From the NCBI GenBank assembly GCA_002104935.1, contig MCGT01000009.1, positions 186,001-250,000 of the forward strand: a stretch of 64,000 nucleotides of DNA. The letters are read 5' to 3'. The notes under the pieces are model-generated. The model was not told the DNA's origin. It did not search any database and was given only the letters and a program-made list of their open reading frames with translations. Source of the DNA: Hesseltinella vesiculosa (taxonomy: Eukaryota > Mucoromycota > Mucoromycetes > Mucorales > Cunninghamellaceae). Position numbers and translations under genes: made by a program. Shown here in pieces: positions 44,258 through 56,816 of this stretch. The number at the start of each line of letters is the position of its first letter. Positions within the stretch are counted from its first letter, which is position 1.

Positions 44258-45547
44258 TCGACCGACATTTTCTGCCTTGCTCCTTTTTTGATGAATCAAC
44301 ACAAGATACCCAATCAGCTCGTGGACACAAGTGACATTTCATTCTGTGACATGTTGACAATTTATTTGCATTGCTATCATGCCGATGATGATGGAGACCA
44401 TGCTTCCATAGTCGTTCTCGATGATTCTTCCTCCTTTCTCCTGAAAATAAAGAGAGAAAAAAGGTCTCGTTGTTCAGGATCCAACCAGTCCCATCTTTTT
44501 TTTTTTTTTTTCAAAAATTAGGGTTGCCCTAGGATCCCCACGTGAGATGTGTGACACGTTTGATCAAAATGTAGGGCTCAGCCTGTCATGCGGGTTCGGA
44601 CAGGAATGGAAGGATCTCAAGACGAGCGATTCGTGGATGTTCCTTTAGTTCAAGGTGATTTATGATTTGGGGGATCAGCTTTTTGCATTTCACCAAACAA
44701 TAAAGAAACATGCAAGAATACAAAGAATCAACATCATCAACAGCTTGATAAAACGGCAAGGAGCAAAGAGGGACCAGGGCCTTTTTTTGGGACTAACCAA
44801 AAAAAAATTGAATCTTCTACTTCTTTGCTGTTTTTGACCGGTACTTTTTGGACTGTGCCATCATCATCAAGACTGGTCCCCCCATTTTTAATCCATTATC
44901 AAACTTTCGTTGCCATTGAAAATGCACATGATCTTCCAGCGATCGAGGGACACGCTGTCTAAAATGGCCCCAACCATTCCATTTCACAAGAATCTCTTGA
45001 CAATGTAACCAGATTTGAAAAAAACGCCCTGTTTAAAAAAAAAATAAGCATAACCCAACGGCTGCCGTTCCAAATTAAGAAATAGCTGGGTTGCATGAGC
45101 AAAAAAAAAATGAGTCTTGGGATGCAGGACAAAAATATGACATGAAAAGATCTTGGAGTCACACCAACAACATCCAATGGCTGTATCTACAGGTAAAGGA
45201 AGTCAAGATCGATCTCATCACTTTTTGTTACTTTGTGCAACGTTTTTTTATTTATTTTTGGGTGATTTGTTCCAGGATAAGATGGATGATCAGATCATTG
45301 TTGGCGGCAAGAAAAAAGAGAGAGAGAGTATAATTTTTTTTTATTTACATCGAGGGGAGAACGGGATCGGTGTGAGAATGGAAAAAAATAATCATTGAGG
45401 CGATTTCAACAGATGGGTTGGGGGGAGCAGAAAATGGGCAGGTCTTTTTTTGGCATGTTGGTCTTGTCAGGCGTAGGATGTTGAAAGAGCGATAAGGCAT
45501 AAGAAATGAGGGTAAAATGAGGGGCCATTGCATAAAAGAGGGCGTGT
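44258..45547. other. Intergenic region, no gene seen
   Basis: The 1.29 kb gap lies between the G-patch gene and the convergent GATA gene. It has T/A tracts at about 44497-44512 and 45033-45043 and an AG-rich stretch at 45312-45330. Open frames of 60-80 codons on both strands (for example 45091-45398) carry no motif. I see nothing that supports a gene or RNA. Confidence 0.5.
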
Positions 45548-46684
45548 TCATGATGAGGGGGGGGTAGATGAGGGTTCTTTTGAGGCAGCCTCAGCAGCAG
45601 CCTTTTTCCTGGCAAGTTTGGCATAATCTAGAGGGGAGAAATAAGATTCATGTTTCATGAATTTAAAAATAACTCACGTAAACCACATGCATTGCAAAGG
45701 GTTCTCGCACCATCTGGTCCTCGACGCCATTCAGGAGTTTCTGAGATATTACAAGAGTGACAACGGCCTTGAACTGTGGCTCGTTTCTATTCATCAATCG
45801 ATCATTTTAAAAAAGAAAAAAAAAGGAGCGATCCAAACACAGATCATGCATGATCAAAAAAAAAAAAAAAAAAAAGAGTGAGATGAGTCGACCCTCGATC
45901 GATTGAAACATCAACAAAGAACTTTTACCCCTCGTCTTCGTTGCCTTGTGGGTGGAATGGTATTGGCCCAATTTCGTTTTCTACCAGGAATAGAAAGAGT
46001 GGACATATAGGAGCGATAGACCGAGGCTGTGGGTGCTGGAGGCTGGAAGGCCGAGCGCCGTATGGAAGAGGAGGGTGGGCTGGGAAGGGTGGTCGAGTAA
46101 GCTGAGGATGATGGTGCAGATGCGACTTGTTGATATGAATGATAACCAGCCGATGGGATATGCAAAGGAGGCGAGGCTGAGGAAGGCAAGGGCTGCTGTG
46201 GGACATGGTGTTTGCGCAAGCGGTGAAGGCCCTGGAGAACTTTGTTGGCATTCGCAATCATGTCGTCCATCCAGGGTCGCCAATCGTCATGTTGGCAAGT
46301 GGTCAGATAAGGTTTATAGTGGATCATATTATCGTACAACCCACGGGAATGGATGATGATTTGATCAACGTCTGATGACAGGTTTCGTTCCTCGTCTGTT
46401 CCATAAATGGGCGCATCCATCACTTCGAGCTTCTCAAACGAGCCTCGGGCAGGTGATGGAGGCTGGCCACCAATGACTGGGCTACAAGACGTAAACGATG
46501 AATTGGACGAGACGGAAGGTGCGTGAGAGTTGGGTGGTGAGAGCATCGGCTGAATCGTTGACTTTGGGTAGTCTAGGTGGTTGATGGGCGGTAGAACAAC
46601 TCGGTCCTCTCTAAAGAAGAAAAAGGTGAGTGATTGAAAGACTCAATGCTGTGCAGTGTACTTTGTGAATGCCTTGGGTAACAT
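45548..46684 (-). CDS. GATA-type zinc finger transcription factor
   Basis: Exon 1 is tiny (MLPKAFTK, from 46684) and splices in phase to a long exon ([20 protein letters not shown] and onward, to about 45933). Then a zinc-finger exon (about 45790-45679) and a final exon ending at 45548 follow. The finger is [20 protein letters not shown] followed by [17 protein letters not shown], that is C-x2-C-x18-C-x2-C, the 18-residue-loop (plant-like/type IVb) GATA class that in fungi includes White Collar-type and SUB-1-like factors. No PAS domain is visible. A helical block [20 protein letters not shown] precedes a basic [20 protein letters not shown] just before the finger. It is a nuclear DNA-binding regulator of (A/T)GATA(A/G) sites; its target process is not evident. 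Confidence 0.9.
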
Positions 46685-47799
46685 CTTGATGACAATGGAA
46701 TCAGCGACGAGAAAAAAGCAAGAAAAAGAGAGAAAGAAAAAGATGCGCTCTTTTAAGCAGTTCCCCAATCCGCGGTTTTTTTTTTTTAACAGGAAAAAAG
46801 GGGGGAGACCCAACCCAGGAATATCGTGTGACAATTTCATCCATTCTTTTGAGATAAAGCTTCCCTTTTAAAGTAAATGTTTGCATCCAGGATGTCTTTC
46901 AATGATGAGGCTTGCGTCACATGTGTTCCTTTTTTTTTTAGATTCATTGGAAGCCACGTGGAAACCAGTGAATTTCACGATGAAAAAAAAGTCATTGCGA
47001 ATCGGTTTAGGTAAACGGTAGCGTAGTCATCGTCAATGCATCGATCGAGGCACTGTTATAAGAAGATGCCGAGTTTATCGATTCGACCTAATGAGAACGT
47101 GCAGATTGCACAAAGGACCAAGCGGATTTTTCCCCATGGGCCATTTTCAACCCACACTTTTTTTGATGTCAATTGTGCACAGCGGCTACTGAACCAATTT
47201 GGAAACCCAGCCGATCTCTTGCAACCAAAAAAAAAAAAAACTGCCATCTGGGAAGGTCATGTTCTGTGTCACTTTGTCGAGTCTTTTGTCGATAAAAAAA
47301 AAAAACCTTGTCAGCGCAACTGGCCATGCTTTTTTGACCTTGCCATTAGAGCCAGAAGGGTTGCTTCGGAGTGTCAATGTGATCTGATCTCTGGCTAAAG
47401 CTGTCTACAGTATCATGCACTTCCAGAAAGACAATGGCATGTCCTTCCATCAGCTTGTAACCTATCATCAAAAAAGTGGATTTGAGGAACATTTCAAAGA
47501 CCACTTGAGACACCCCAAAACGACAAGCCTTTTTCTTGGCTCCTGCGTTGAAATGAACCCACGCCCAGCGTCAGCAGCTGAAAAAAAAAATGGGAGTCCA
47601 CTTTCAACATGCTGAGTAAGGAATATCATTGGCTGAAAAATCGGCACACTGCTTTCGATCAATTAAACACTTGTCAGCATTAATTTTTCTGAAGTTGACA
47701 CTGGACCCCGTTCCCATAGGGTTACACGCATTCATTTGTTTGCAATATGAAAAATTTATGCAGATGCGTTCCCATCACGTTGACTGTTTTGAAATTTAT
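46685..47799. other. Intergenic region, no gene seen
   Basis: The 1.1 kb gap contains the GATA gene promoter and the 3' flank of the receptor gene. There are A tracts at 47228-47240 and 47293-47304 and T tracts near 46781 and 46931. Frames of 60-120 codons (such as 47036-47398) have no recognisable domain and no splice logic. Confidence 0.5.
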
Positions 47800-49014
47800 T
47801 TATTCAGTGGTATGCTTGACCCAGCGGCCCCACATTTCTCGAGGCAAGGTATTGACCGTGGGGTCGCTAAAGAACACGGCGCTGATCAGCAAGCCTTCGA
47901 TTGAAGTAAAAGTGGTATCCATCACCATCAGCCCGTAATTTGCCACAGCATTTTGAGGCACGATGGTCATCTGTAACGCAAACCCCCATACATGCACGAT
48001 CATTGGCACTAGAAAAAAAATAATCCGTGTGAGCTCGCTACTTTTTTTTTTGTAGCTTCTTTTTTACCCATAGGATACATCAAGCTGCGGAGGACAATGA
48101 CAAGGTTGGAGCCGACCTTGGGAAATGCATGGAGAAGGATTCGATGCAGAGTGTCTTGGTGGATTTGGTTGGTCGCCTCAGCGTCTCGGTACATCATGGA
48201 TCGCATGTTTCTCCTTTGCTGGGCGTAGATCGTATACATGGTCATCAACGACGCCAAAAATGATGTAAAAATAACAAAAGCTAAAAAGGTATAATAGAAA
48301 TACCACGAAGACTTGACCACTTCACGATCCACATATTGAATATAGTACCTGAGACAATGAAAAACTGAGTATCAGCTGACGTCACCAACGCCCAGTCTTT
48401 TTTTTTTGGAACCCATGAGTGGGAGAACCTTTGGCCCCTCTTTTTTTTTTTGGACCCTGTCATTTGATCTTGTTGTATTACCAGCAATTATCGGAAAGCT
48501 TAAAGTAGAGATGCTGCATTGAGGTCGTGTCGGCATGAATGCCGTCAAAATCCATTATGTTGGCGATGACGGCATAAACGAGACACATTGGCACAAACAG
48601 GTACTCGGGCCGGGTTGGCCAATGGTAATGGAGACAAAAGACAGTGAAAAGATGGATACTGGTGACGCATGTAAGAGAGCTTGTCAGCACTGTAGACAAG
48701 CCTGACCATGTATTGTAAGACGAGCAAAAGGGTGAGTCCATGCTGCGGTTGAAGCTCACCAAATCTACCATCACATTTGCTATCGAGATCAAATTGGCCA
48801 AGCAGATACAATGCAGGGTCACCCGGTTGCTCTCCTGGCGATGGTAATACACCATGTAGGCATACGTCAGCACCACCACTATCAGCATCGCCACACTCAA
48901 GGTAGCCCCGATCACCGAGATATACTTTAATGGAAGATAGTGCGCTTCTGATATCCCAAATGCATGCGTCACTTCCTCAGCTGTGGCTGATTCATCTGTG
49001 ATAGTTGTGTTCAT
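47800..49014 (-). CDS. Seven-transmembrane G-protein-coupled-receptor-like protein
   Basis: Three exons, joined in phase at CW/YYIQY and MV/PMIVH. After a short N-terminus with glycosylation-type NTT (MNTTITDESATAEEV) there are seven hydrophobic segments: YISVIGATLSVAMLIVVVLT, LHCICLANLISIANVMVDLV, a third near STVLTSSLTCVTSIHLFTVF, YLFVPMCLVYAVIANIMDF, YYTFLAFVIFTSFLASLMTM, one near FPKVGSNLVIVLRSLMYPMV and a last near NYGLMVMDTTFTSIEGLLIS. The loop after TM5 is basic (AQQRRNMRSMMYRD). The architecture resembles Git3/cAMP-receptor-like fungal GPCRs, but the ligand and exact class are not identifiable. An in-frame extension to 49122 would add a hydrophobic leader. I prefer 49014 because CTAAC...CAG just upstream looks like a 5' intron end. 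Confidence 0.78.
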
Positions 49015-49191
49015 GAGTTCATGGCAGGACCTGCATGCCAGGGTTAGAATAAAATGTAAAAAAAAAAGAAGAAGGAAGATGATGTGTTTATCAAAAAAAA
49101 ATGAATAGAATGTTCTTGACAAGCGGAGATGGAGCGTAGCAAAATAAGGAGATTGGTTTTATCCGGTGTTTCAGAACCAGAAAGCAGGGTC

Positions 49192-50242
49192 TCAGACATT
49201 TGGCACAAGCACCATACCAAAACGATGGCCCCGGTAGCGGATACATTGCCAGATGATGGAAAATACCATCATGGCCAGGGTGGCTGCTAGCATGCCATAG
49301 ACCTTGTTGTCGACATGATAATGAATGTGGCTGTAAGGGTTGACGTTAAACAAAGCACGGATCCCCTGCAACAGGCCAGTGTGCAACAACACATCCAACC
49401 CCAGCACCACAAAAAAACCGCCCAGGAACGATGTGGACCACACTACGATCAGCGCCTCGACCAAGTACGTCAGCACAAACAGCACCACCCCGACCCCACA
49501 GGCCACAAACACCCTTGCCAGCAGATTCGATAGAACGTGGTCATCTTTCCATAGCCATATATAGAAGCCAAGCATTGTGCCCGCCAGCCCACCTAGTCCT
49601 GGCAGAGTCAGTTTCCAAAAGAACATCGACACCACCGCAGTAGCCAACCCCGCTCCAATCATACTGACCAGGTAAACCACCGGCCCGTGAGGATACCCAG
49701 CCTTGGGCTCTGCTAACGTCAGGAAGAGCCATGTAAGGAAGCCTGTGAAATACAATCAGGTCAGACCCTTTGATTCTTTTTTTTTTTGTCTTACCGCCAA
49801 ACACCAGCCCCACTGAGCCCATTGTGAAGATGAAGTAGGCGTATGAAAAGAATATGTAGAATATGCCGAGCAAAAAGCACACCACGCTGACAAATACCCA
49901 ATGCGGTTGAATCCCTTTTCCGTACGGCTGCTCATTGCCTTGGCCATCTTTTTAAACAGTTAAGCATGGGTGAGTCTCTCTTTTTTTTTTATCGGCCAGG
50001 TGACGATAGTACTTACACTGGTTCCATGGGTCTTGATCTTGATCGCAATCGCCGTCATCGTCCTCTTTGGTGTCTGGCCCTCGCCTGTCTAATATTTCAT
50101 CCGAAGGGCACAAAGCAGGCTTGTGACGCTTTGTCAAATTCCCAAATTGGCGTACCAATGCCTTGTCTTCTTGTATGGCCCTGGCGTGGCAAAAGACATT
50201 TATCATCACCAGTCCAACAAGCAAAAGGCAAAGTGGTTTCAT
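49192..50242 (-). CDS. TMEM198/DUF4203-like polytopic membrane protein
   Basis: Three exons. A cleavable signal peptide (MKPLCLLLVGLVMINVFCHA) is followed by a hydrophilic, acidic lumenal segment (RRGPDTKEDDDGDCDQDQDP) and then about seven transmembrane helices. These include VVCFLLGIFYIFFSYAYFIF, MGSVGLVFGGFLTWLFLTL, VVYLVSMIGAGLATAVVSMF, LPGLGGLAGTMLGFYIWLW and FVACGVGVVLFVLTYLVEAL. The Gly-rich packing motifs and helix order match the DUF4203/TMEM198 family, whose fungal members are uncharacterised; the animal protein is linked to Wnt receptor phosphorylation. The C-terminal part runs HVDNKVYGMLAATLAMMVFS to the stop at 49192. It lies tandem and close downstream of the receptor gene start, about 180 bp away. 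Confidence 0.8.
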
Positions 50243-50401
50243 CTTGAAGAACAAAAGAAAAAATAAGAAATAAAAAAGGAAACATAGAAAAGGTCGCCTA
50301 CCTATTTAACCGGGAGGAATCGCTGCTAATGAGGGATCGCCGCTTTCGCGTGAGCAATCAAACATCGTCCATTTCATTGTTCTCTTGCGTCTGCGTTTCT
50401 T

Positions 50402-50416
50402 GGGGGGGGGGGGGGG
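50402..50416 (+). repeat. G homopolymer (15 nt) in divergent promoter
   Basis: A run of 15 G lies between the TMEM198-like gene (-) and the small membrane protein gene (+). G runs of this length are rare in this AT-tract-rich genome. The rest of the 380 bp gap (50243-50622) is pyrimidine-rich promoter DNA. Confidence 0.85.
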
Positions 50417-50622
50417 CTCTGGAAGAGTATCCCTACATGTCTATTACCGATTATTGATCCACCTTTACACTGTGGACGTCTGTAACAAAGGAAAATGGAT
50501 GGCCAGACAAGTGCAATTGAGTGAGAAAGAAAGTGCTCCGCCTGCCATTTTTTTTCTTCCTGCTTTTTCGCTGGTGTTTTTTTCGCTCCATTTTCACTCA
50601 CTCGCTAATTTAGATTCTTATC

Positions 50623-51227
50623 ATGGCTAATCGAGAAGAGATCATCAAGGAAAAGCTTATAAACTACAAGTTGAATGATGAAGAACGCTTGGTGATCCGC
50701 TCAGCTTTGTTTAATCTTGTCACCTTTGGTAAGAATTCAAAAAAAAAAAAAAAAAAAAAAAGATGCGTGGACTGATCTGACATTGTGCTTTGATCATCTA
50801 GCGTCAGTGGGTGCAGCAGCATTGGGCGTGTCTGGCCGAATGTGGGGTAAAAAAAACAACAGCATGAACAATGACATAAAATAGCCCATGCGACTCCCTT
50901 TTCCTCACTGTCTTGGTAGGCAAATCACGTGCTTCTGTGAGTGGCAAACCAAGGACAGCCATTCCAACCATCTGTAAGGGGACAGACGTGCATGAACTCA
51001 TTTTTTATCAAGGGATCTCATATTTTTATTGGTCAATGCTAGTGGGTACTTTTACTGGGCTGGCGTTGGGGGGATTGATGGGGATGAGCCAAGGCATGAA
51101 AAAAGTACGCCACAACCTACCAGCCGACTCGCCGTTGCTGTCCATCATCAAGGAAAACGAACAATTGAAAAGCCAAGAAGAAACGGGGATGCTTTTGAAC
51201 ACAGAGACCGACCCACGACAAGAATAA
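50623..51227 (+). CDS. Small membrane protein of unknown function
   Basis: The model runs MANREEIIKEKLINYKLNDE then RLVIRSALFNLVTF in exon 1, ASVGAAALGVSGRMWG in exon 2, and a last exon from about 50922 to 51227. Segment one (LFNLVTFASVGAAALGVSG) and segment two (WSMLVGTFTGLALGGLMGMS) are Gly-rich hydrophobic helices of the kind seen in small mitochondrial or ER membrane proteins. The C-terminus is hydrophilic (KENEQLKSQEETGMLLNTET). An additional 39 nt intron (GTAAGG to CAAG, about 50973-51011) is possible and would remove a cysteine-bearing loop. The A tract after the first donor (about 50738-50761) is long. I do not recognise the family. Confidence 0.68.
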
Positions 51228-51394
51228 ACAAAAAAAAAAAAAAAAAAAGCGCACAACCTACATTGCAGGCGACGGGCAATGGGGAGAGCCGCGGAAGAAC
51301 GAGGGGATTTTTTTCTTTTTGTTGATGGATTTTGGAATCCTCTTTTTATTTCTCTCTTTTTTTTAATAACACTTGTACAATTTTTTAGAGGGGG

Positions 51395-52028
51395 ATGACG
51401 ATCGATACCTATCAATTTGATGACCTCAAGTTATTATCACCTGAAGTGCAGAAGCTTTTGCCAGACCAATATCAACTTCGATCATTGGGATCCAATGATT
51501 TTGCTCGAGGCCATTTGGACGTCCTCAGCGTTCTGACACAAACTGGCACCCATACTTACCATGACTGGTTAGACCAATTTCAATATATGCAAAGCCATGC
51601 AGACACCTGTAAAAGAAGCCTCACGACTTTGGAAAAAGATACTGACGCTTTTTTTTTTTTTTAAAAAAAAAGATTTTAGCATTGTGATTGAGGATCAAGC
51701 ATTGGATCGAGTGGTGGCGGTTGGAACGTTGTTTGTGGAACGCAAATTTGTGCATGACAATGGTCGGGTGGGTCACATTGAGGACATTGCCGTGGCCAAT
51801 GACCAGCAGGGCCAGCGGCTAGGTCTGCGGGTGATCCAAGCGCTGCAATACATCGGGCGCCAGCAAGGTTGCTATAAAATCATCCTGGACTGTGCCACCA
51901 AAGTAAGACAAAAACCAACCAAACAATGAATGCTGACTCAACATTTCCTTCAGAACATCCCCTTTTATGAAAAATGTGGTTTTCAACAAAAGGAAAGTCA
52001 AATGGTCATGTACACTTCTTCAAAATGA
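51395..52028 (+). CDS. GNA1: Glucosamine 6-phosphate N-acetyltransferase Gna1
   Basis: Three exons; the first acceptor is the AAAAAG at about 51672, because using the next AG would give a stop. The GNAT fold is clear: YQLRSLGSNDFARGHLDVLS, a linker, then VVAVGTLFVERKFVHDNGRV with GHIEDIAV, the acetyl-CoA loop NDQQGQRLGLRVIQALQYIG (Q/RxxGxG/A pattern), GCYKIILDCATKNIPFYEKC and GFQQKESQMVMY. This is the signature of Gna1. The enzyme makes N-acetylglucosamine 6-phosphate from glucosamine 6-phosphate and acetyl-CoA in the UDP-GlcNAc route that feeds chitin, N-glycans and GPI anchors. The length of about 170 is standard for a cytosolic homodimer. Confidence 0.95.
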
Positions 52029-52399
52029 CCTCCGGCTATCTCTGATTGGCTCCTTCTCCGCATGTGCAAAGTATGGCTGTAAAAAAACGAACTCCACTTT
52101 TTGCTTCCCCTCTTCCTCCTTGTTTTCGTTTGATTTTCATGAACTGCAACGATCGATTGTCCTTTTGTTATTGCGCTATTAAATTGATTCTCTCATAAAC
52201 CTCCATCCATTGATTTGCGTGGCTCTTTTTTTTTTTTTTTTGGCTTGCCATTTTTCATTTTTAGACAAATAGACCATTATTACATTGCCTCCCCCTCTCA
52301 TCCTCCCTCCTATATCAATAGCAACAGCCCCCTCTTTTTAGTTGATAGATATATTGCTCCCCCCTTTTTGTTTACGTTATTTTATCGATTTAGCCATTG
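52029..52399. other. Intergenic promoter of the AGC kinase gene
   Basis: The 371 bp gap is pyrimidine-rich with a T tract at about 52226-52241. It shows no exon-like frame. Confidence 0.5.
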
Positions 52400-53971
<1,572 letters not shown>

Positions 53972-54147
53972 AAACAAAACTCGATGAATGTTTCTCACGC
54001 CCTGTGGAAGAAAAGAAACCGGAGTTCATTTTGCATGAACAGCATGGGTCATCCTTGGGCAAAACCAACCCAAAACCCAAAAGGAAAAAAAAAATTTTCT
54101 GGCGTCTTTTTCTTTTCATCTTTTTTTTTTTTTTTTTTTTTTGAACC

Positions 54148-55269
54148 ATGTCATACTCGAAAAATCGATTTGGCGCCCTGTTGAATGACGATGAAGGTGA
54201 AGTTGATAAATTAGGTAACACCAAAGTCTCGGAGACACCCGATACACCAAGAAACCGCCCAACGCACCAGCCAGCAGGTAAAAGAGTTTTATCGTCTTAA
54301 ATGAATTCATTTGCTTGTTGGGAATTCAAACTTAAAAAAATCTTTTTTTTTTTCTTTCAGTCTCACCACCCAACCGCCATTTCCGAGGCAAAACAGAAGA
54401 ATCGTTTGACCAATTGCATAAAGAAACGCATAAGCCAGGCGATGGCGAACGAGGAGCGCATGATCATCGCAAAAGCCAAAACTTACCATCCAGAAATCGT
54501 CATGAATATGATCGTACCAGCACCAACAGCAAAACCGCCCATTTGTAAACAAAAGGCGAAAAAAAAAACATTTAAACTTACTTTTTAATACTCTAGTGCC
54601 ACCAAGAAGAAAGATGATCAGAGTTGGGGTGATTTAGCGACATCACAAATCGAAGCGTAAGTGCTCTCCTCCCCCAAAAAAAAAAATTGACACTCCGGCT
54701 TGCAGGTTTTTCGTGTAGCTGATTGGAAAATGGGTCGTTAATTGGCATAATTTTTTTTTTTTTAATTTTAGAGCGCAAGATGTTTTGAACCCAAATGACC
54801 CCGATGCACCTGATGGCGGTTTCCGCAAAGCACAAGAAGAAGATGAGCATTTGATGACATTGGAGGAATATCGTCGTCAACAAGGGCAAACGAAGCATCA
54901 GTTACCCGTGCGCCAAGTGCAAGATCAAGATTGGAAAGGTGCAGTTGTCATGCAAAGACCCGAAGAAGAAGGTGTTTATTATGCAGGAAAGGTAACTTCC
55001 CCATTTTTGACACAAGCAAAAAACCTCATTTGTGTTTTATTTAGGAAAGTGATGGCAAACAAAGGACAAGAACGAAAAAAGAAAAAGTGGTGTTGGAATT
55101 TGATGTGCCAAGACACGCACCAGAACGTGGTCGAGGCCGTGGACGTGGTCGTGGACGTGGTGATGGCCGTGGTCGTGGTGATGGCCGTGGTCGTGGCCGA
55201 GGCAGAGGTCGTGGCCGAGGTCAACATGTCAATTTGACCGACGCCAGTGCTTTTCCATCCCTTGGCTGA
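54148..55269 (+). CDS. Stm1/SERBP1 (HABP4/PAI-RBP1) family RNA- and ribosome-binding protein
   Basis: Five exons give a highly charged disordered protein. It starts MSYSKNRFGALLNDDEGEVD, the conserved N-terminal box of the family, and has RHFRGKTEESFDQLHKETHK. Next come KKKDDQSWGDLATSQIEAAQ and DVLNPNDPDAPDG, then EEDEHLMTLEEYRRQQGQ, the core HABP4/PAI-RBP1 segment. The C-terminus has KKEKVVLEFDVPRHAPERGR leading into about twenty alternating RG/RGG dipeptides and ends LTDASAFPSLG. Stm1 and SERBP1 sit in the mRNA channel of idle 80S ribosomes and protect them in starvation. The RG repeats are likely arginine-methylation sites. The first ATG follows a 22-24 nt T tract. The last intron contains no oddity. 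Confidence 0.9.
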
Positions 55270-55626
55270 TCATCAAAAGCCTGCTTTTTTTGCCTCCATT
55301 TTTTTATTTTTAGCTGTTTCATAAAAGAGATGTTGTCACACAAATTGGTTCATCACCAAATTGGCTAATTTGGCGGCCATTCAATGATGCATGTCTTTGC
55401 AAATGGCCATTTTCTTTTTGTCTACGCTTTAATTGAGCCCAAAAGGTTTCCCCCCCTTTTTTTTTGCGTTGCCAACTAACTTTTTGAAAAAATTAAGATA
55501 AAAAAAAGCCCATTCCTTTCTTTCTCTTTCTTCTTTTTTCAGCTTTTTTCTTTCTTGTACATACCCACCAACCTCTTTTACTCCGTCCGGATACCTTTTT
55601 TTTTTCTTCTTCTACTTCCCTCCCTC

Positions 55627-55658
<32 letters not shown>

Positions 55659-55670
55659 TTTCTCACTTGG
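55270..55670. other. Intergenic promoter with long T tracts
   Basis: The 401 bp gap before the phosphatase gene has T tracts at about 55596-55604 and 55627-55652, the second among the longest in the window, right before the start codon. Its first half repeats the words AAATTGG and TGGCGGCCATT. No gene is evident. Confidence 0.5.
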
Positions 55671-56816
55671 ATGCTCACGTCTTACAGTACACCACTCTCT
55701 GCCAGCCATGACGACAGTTTAAAACGGCCACTCAGTGCCAACTTCTCAACCCCACCCTCAGGCCCAACCCTTGCACAGCGACGGCGGAACAACAAGAACT
55801 TATCGCTGTGCTTACCCATGTCCAATGCATCCAGTCTGACTTCCACCCTGAACGAACGTTACAGCAGCAGCACCACCGCCATTCATGCCTTTGTGCCGCC
55901 CTCCACCCCATTCACCCAGTCGCATAATGTGTCAAAGTATCCCGATGGCCCGGTGCAAATCCTGCCCAATGTGTACTTGGGCGATGAACACAACAGCCAG
56001 GATCTTGCCCATTTAAAAGACCTAGCTGTCCATTGCATGATGAATGTCGCTACCGAAGTAAACCATCCCATGCAACATATGTTTGCTCCTTGGGACCCTC
56101 GCCTGTTTGATGACGACGAGCCTGCAAAATCTCAACAGCCTTGTCCTACCCTCTCCACCTCTTCCTCTTCTACCTCCAGCACCAAAAGTTACCACACCAC
56201 CCAGTCCGGATCATCTGGTATGACCTTGGCCGTGCCCACGCTCACCAAGACCACACCTTCCTTGGCCTCCTCCGACTGCCTGACCGCCTCTCTGCCATCT
56301 CCCCTTTACTACAAGAAACGTAGCTGGCACCATCATATCCAAGACAATGACCAGGCCGTCCATCAAGAGCTGCATGGTGCTGTGCTGGACATTACCCATG
56401 CCATCCAAGCCGGCAAACGGGTGTTGGTCCATTGCCAATGCGGGCTTGCCCGCTCCGCCACTGTCCTTGTCGCCTATGTCATGTACACCAAGAACCTATC
56501 CATGCAAGTCGCTCTGGCCTTTGTCAAGCAGCGCGCCCCCCACATCAACCCAAACTTCTCACTCATGTATCACCTCCGAGAATACGAAGCTTTCCTTCGC
56601 CCTGTTGCCCAAACCCCACGCACCCTGCCCCCGCCTGCCCTTCCTGCCACCCCCACCACTGCTTCTTCTAAAAACACCATCGCCTCTTCTACCTCGTCTT
56701 CTCTTGCTGCCAAATGGAAATCCTTCAAAGCCAAATCTTCTGCTTCTCCTTTACGGCCTTCTTGGTGGCGTAACTCAACCACCCCCATCTCCTCAAGAAA
56801 ACCTCCCCATTCCTAA
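55671..56816 (+). CDS. Dual-specificity (MAPK-type) protein phosphatase
   Basis: An intronless frame of 381 residues. After a Ser/Thr-rich N-terminus the DSP domain begins at about residue 90: DGPVQILPNVYLGDEHNSQD, then LKDLAVHCMMNVATEV. A low-complexity insert (about residues 145-220) interrupts it. The catalytic half resumes with ELHGAVLDITHAIQAGKRVL, VHCQCGLARSATVLVAYVMY (the HCxxGxxRS P-loop with catalytic Cys), then SMQVALAFVKQRAPHINPNF and LMYHLREYEAFL. The general acid Asp should lie in or near the insert. Fungal relatives such as Msg5/Pmp1 dephosphorylate MAP kinases of the cell-integrity and mating pathways. The C-terminus is basic and Ser/Pro rich. The early ATG directly after the T-tract promoter is taken as start. 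Confidence 0.88.
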   Translation: MLTSYSTPLSASHDDSLKRPLSANFSTPPSGPTLAQRRRNNKNLSLCLPMSNASSLTSTLNERYSSSTTAIHAFVPPSTPFTQSHNVSKYPDGPVQILPNVYLGDEHNSQDLAHLKDLAVHCMMNVATEVNHPMQHMFAPWDPRLFDDDEPAKSQQPCPTLSTSSSSTSSTKSYHTTQSGSSGMTLAVPTLTKTTPSLASSDCLTASLPSPLYYKKRSWHHHIQDNDQAVHQELHGAVLDITHAIQAGKRVLVHCQCGLARSATVLVAYVMYTKNLSMQVALAFVKQRAPHINPNFSLMYHLREYEAFLRPVAQTPRTLPPPALPATPTTASSKNTIASSTSSSLAAKWKSFKAKSSASPLRPSWWRNSTTPISSRKPPHS

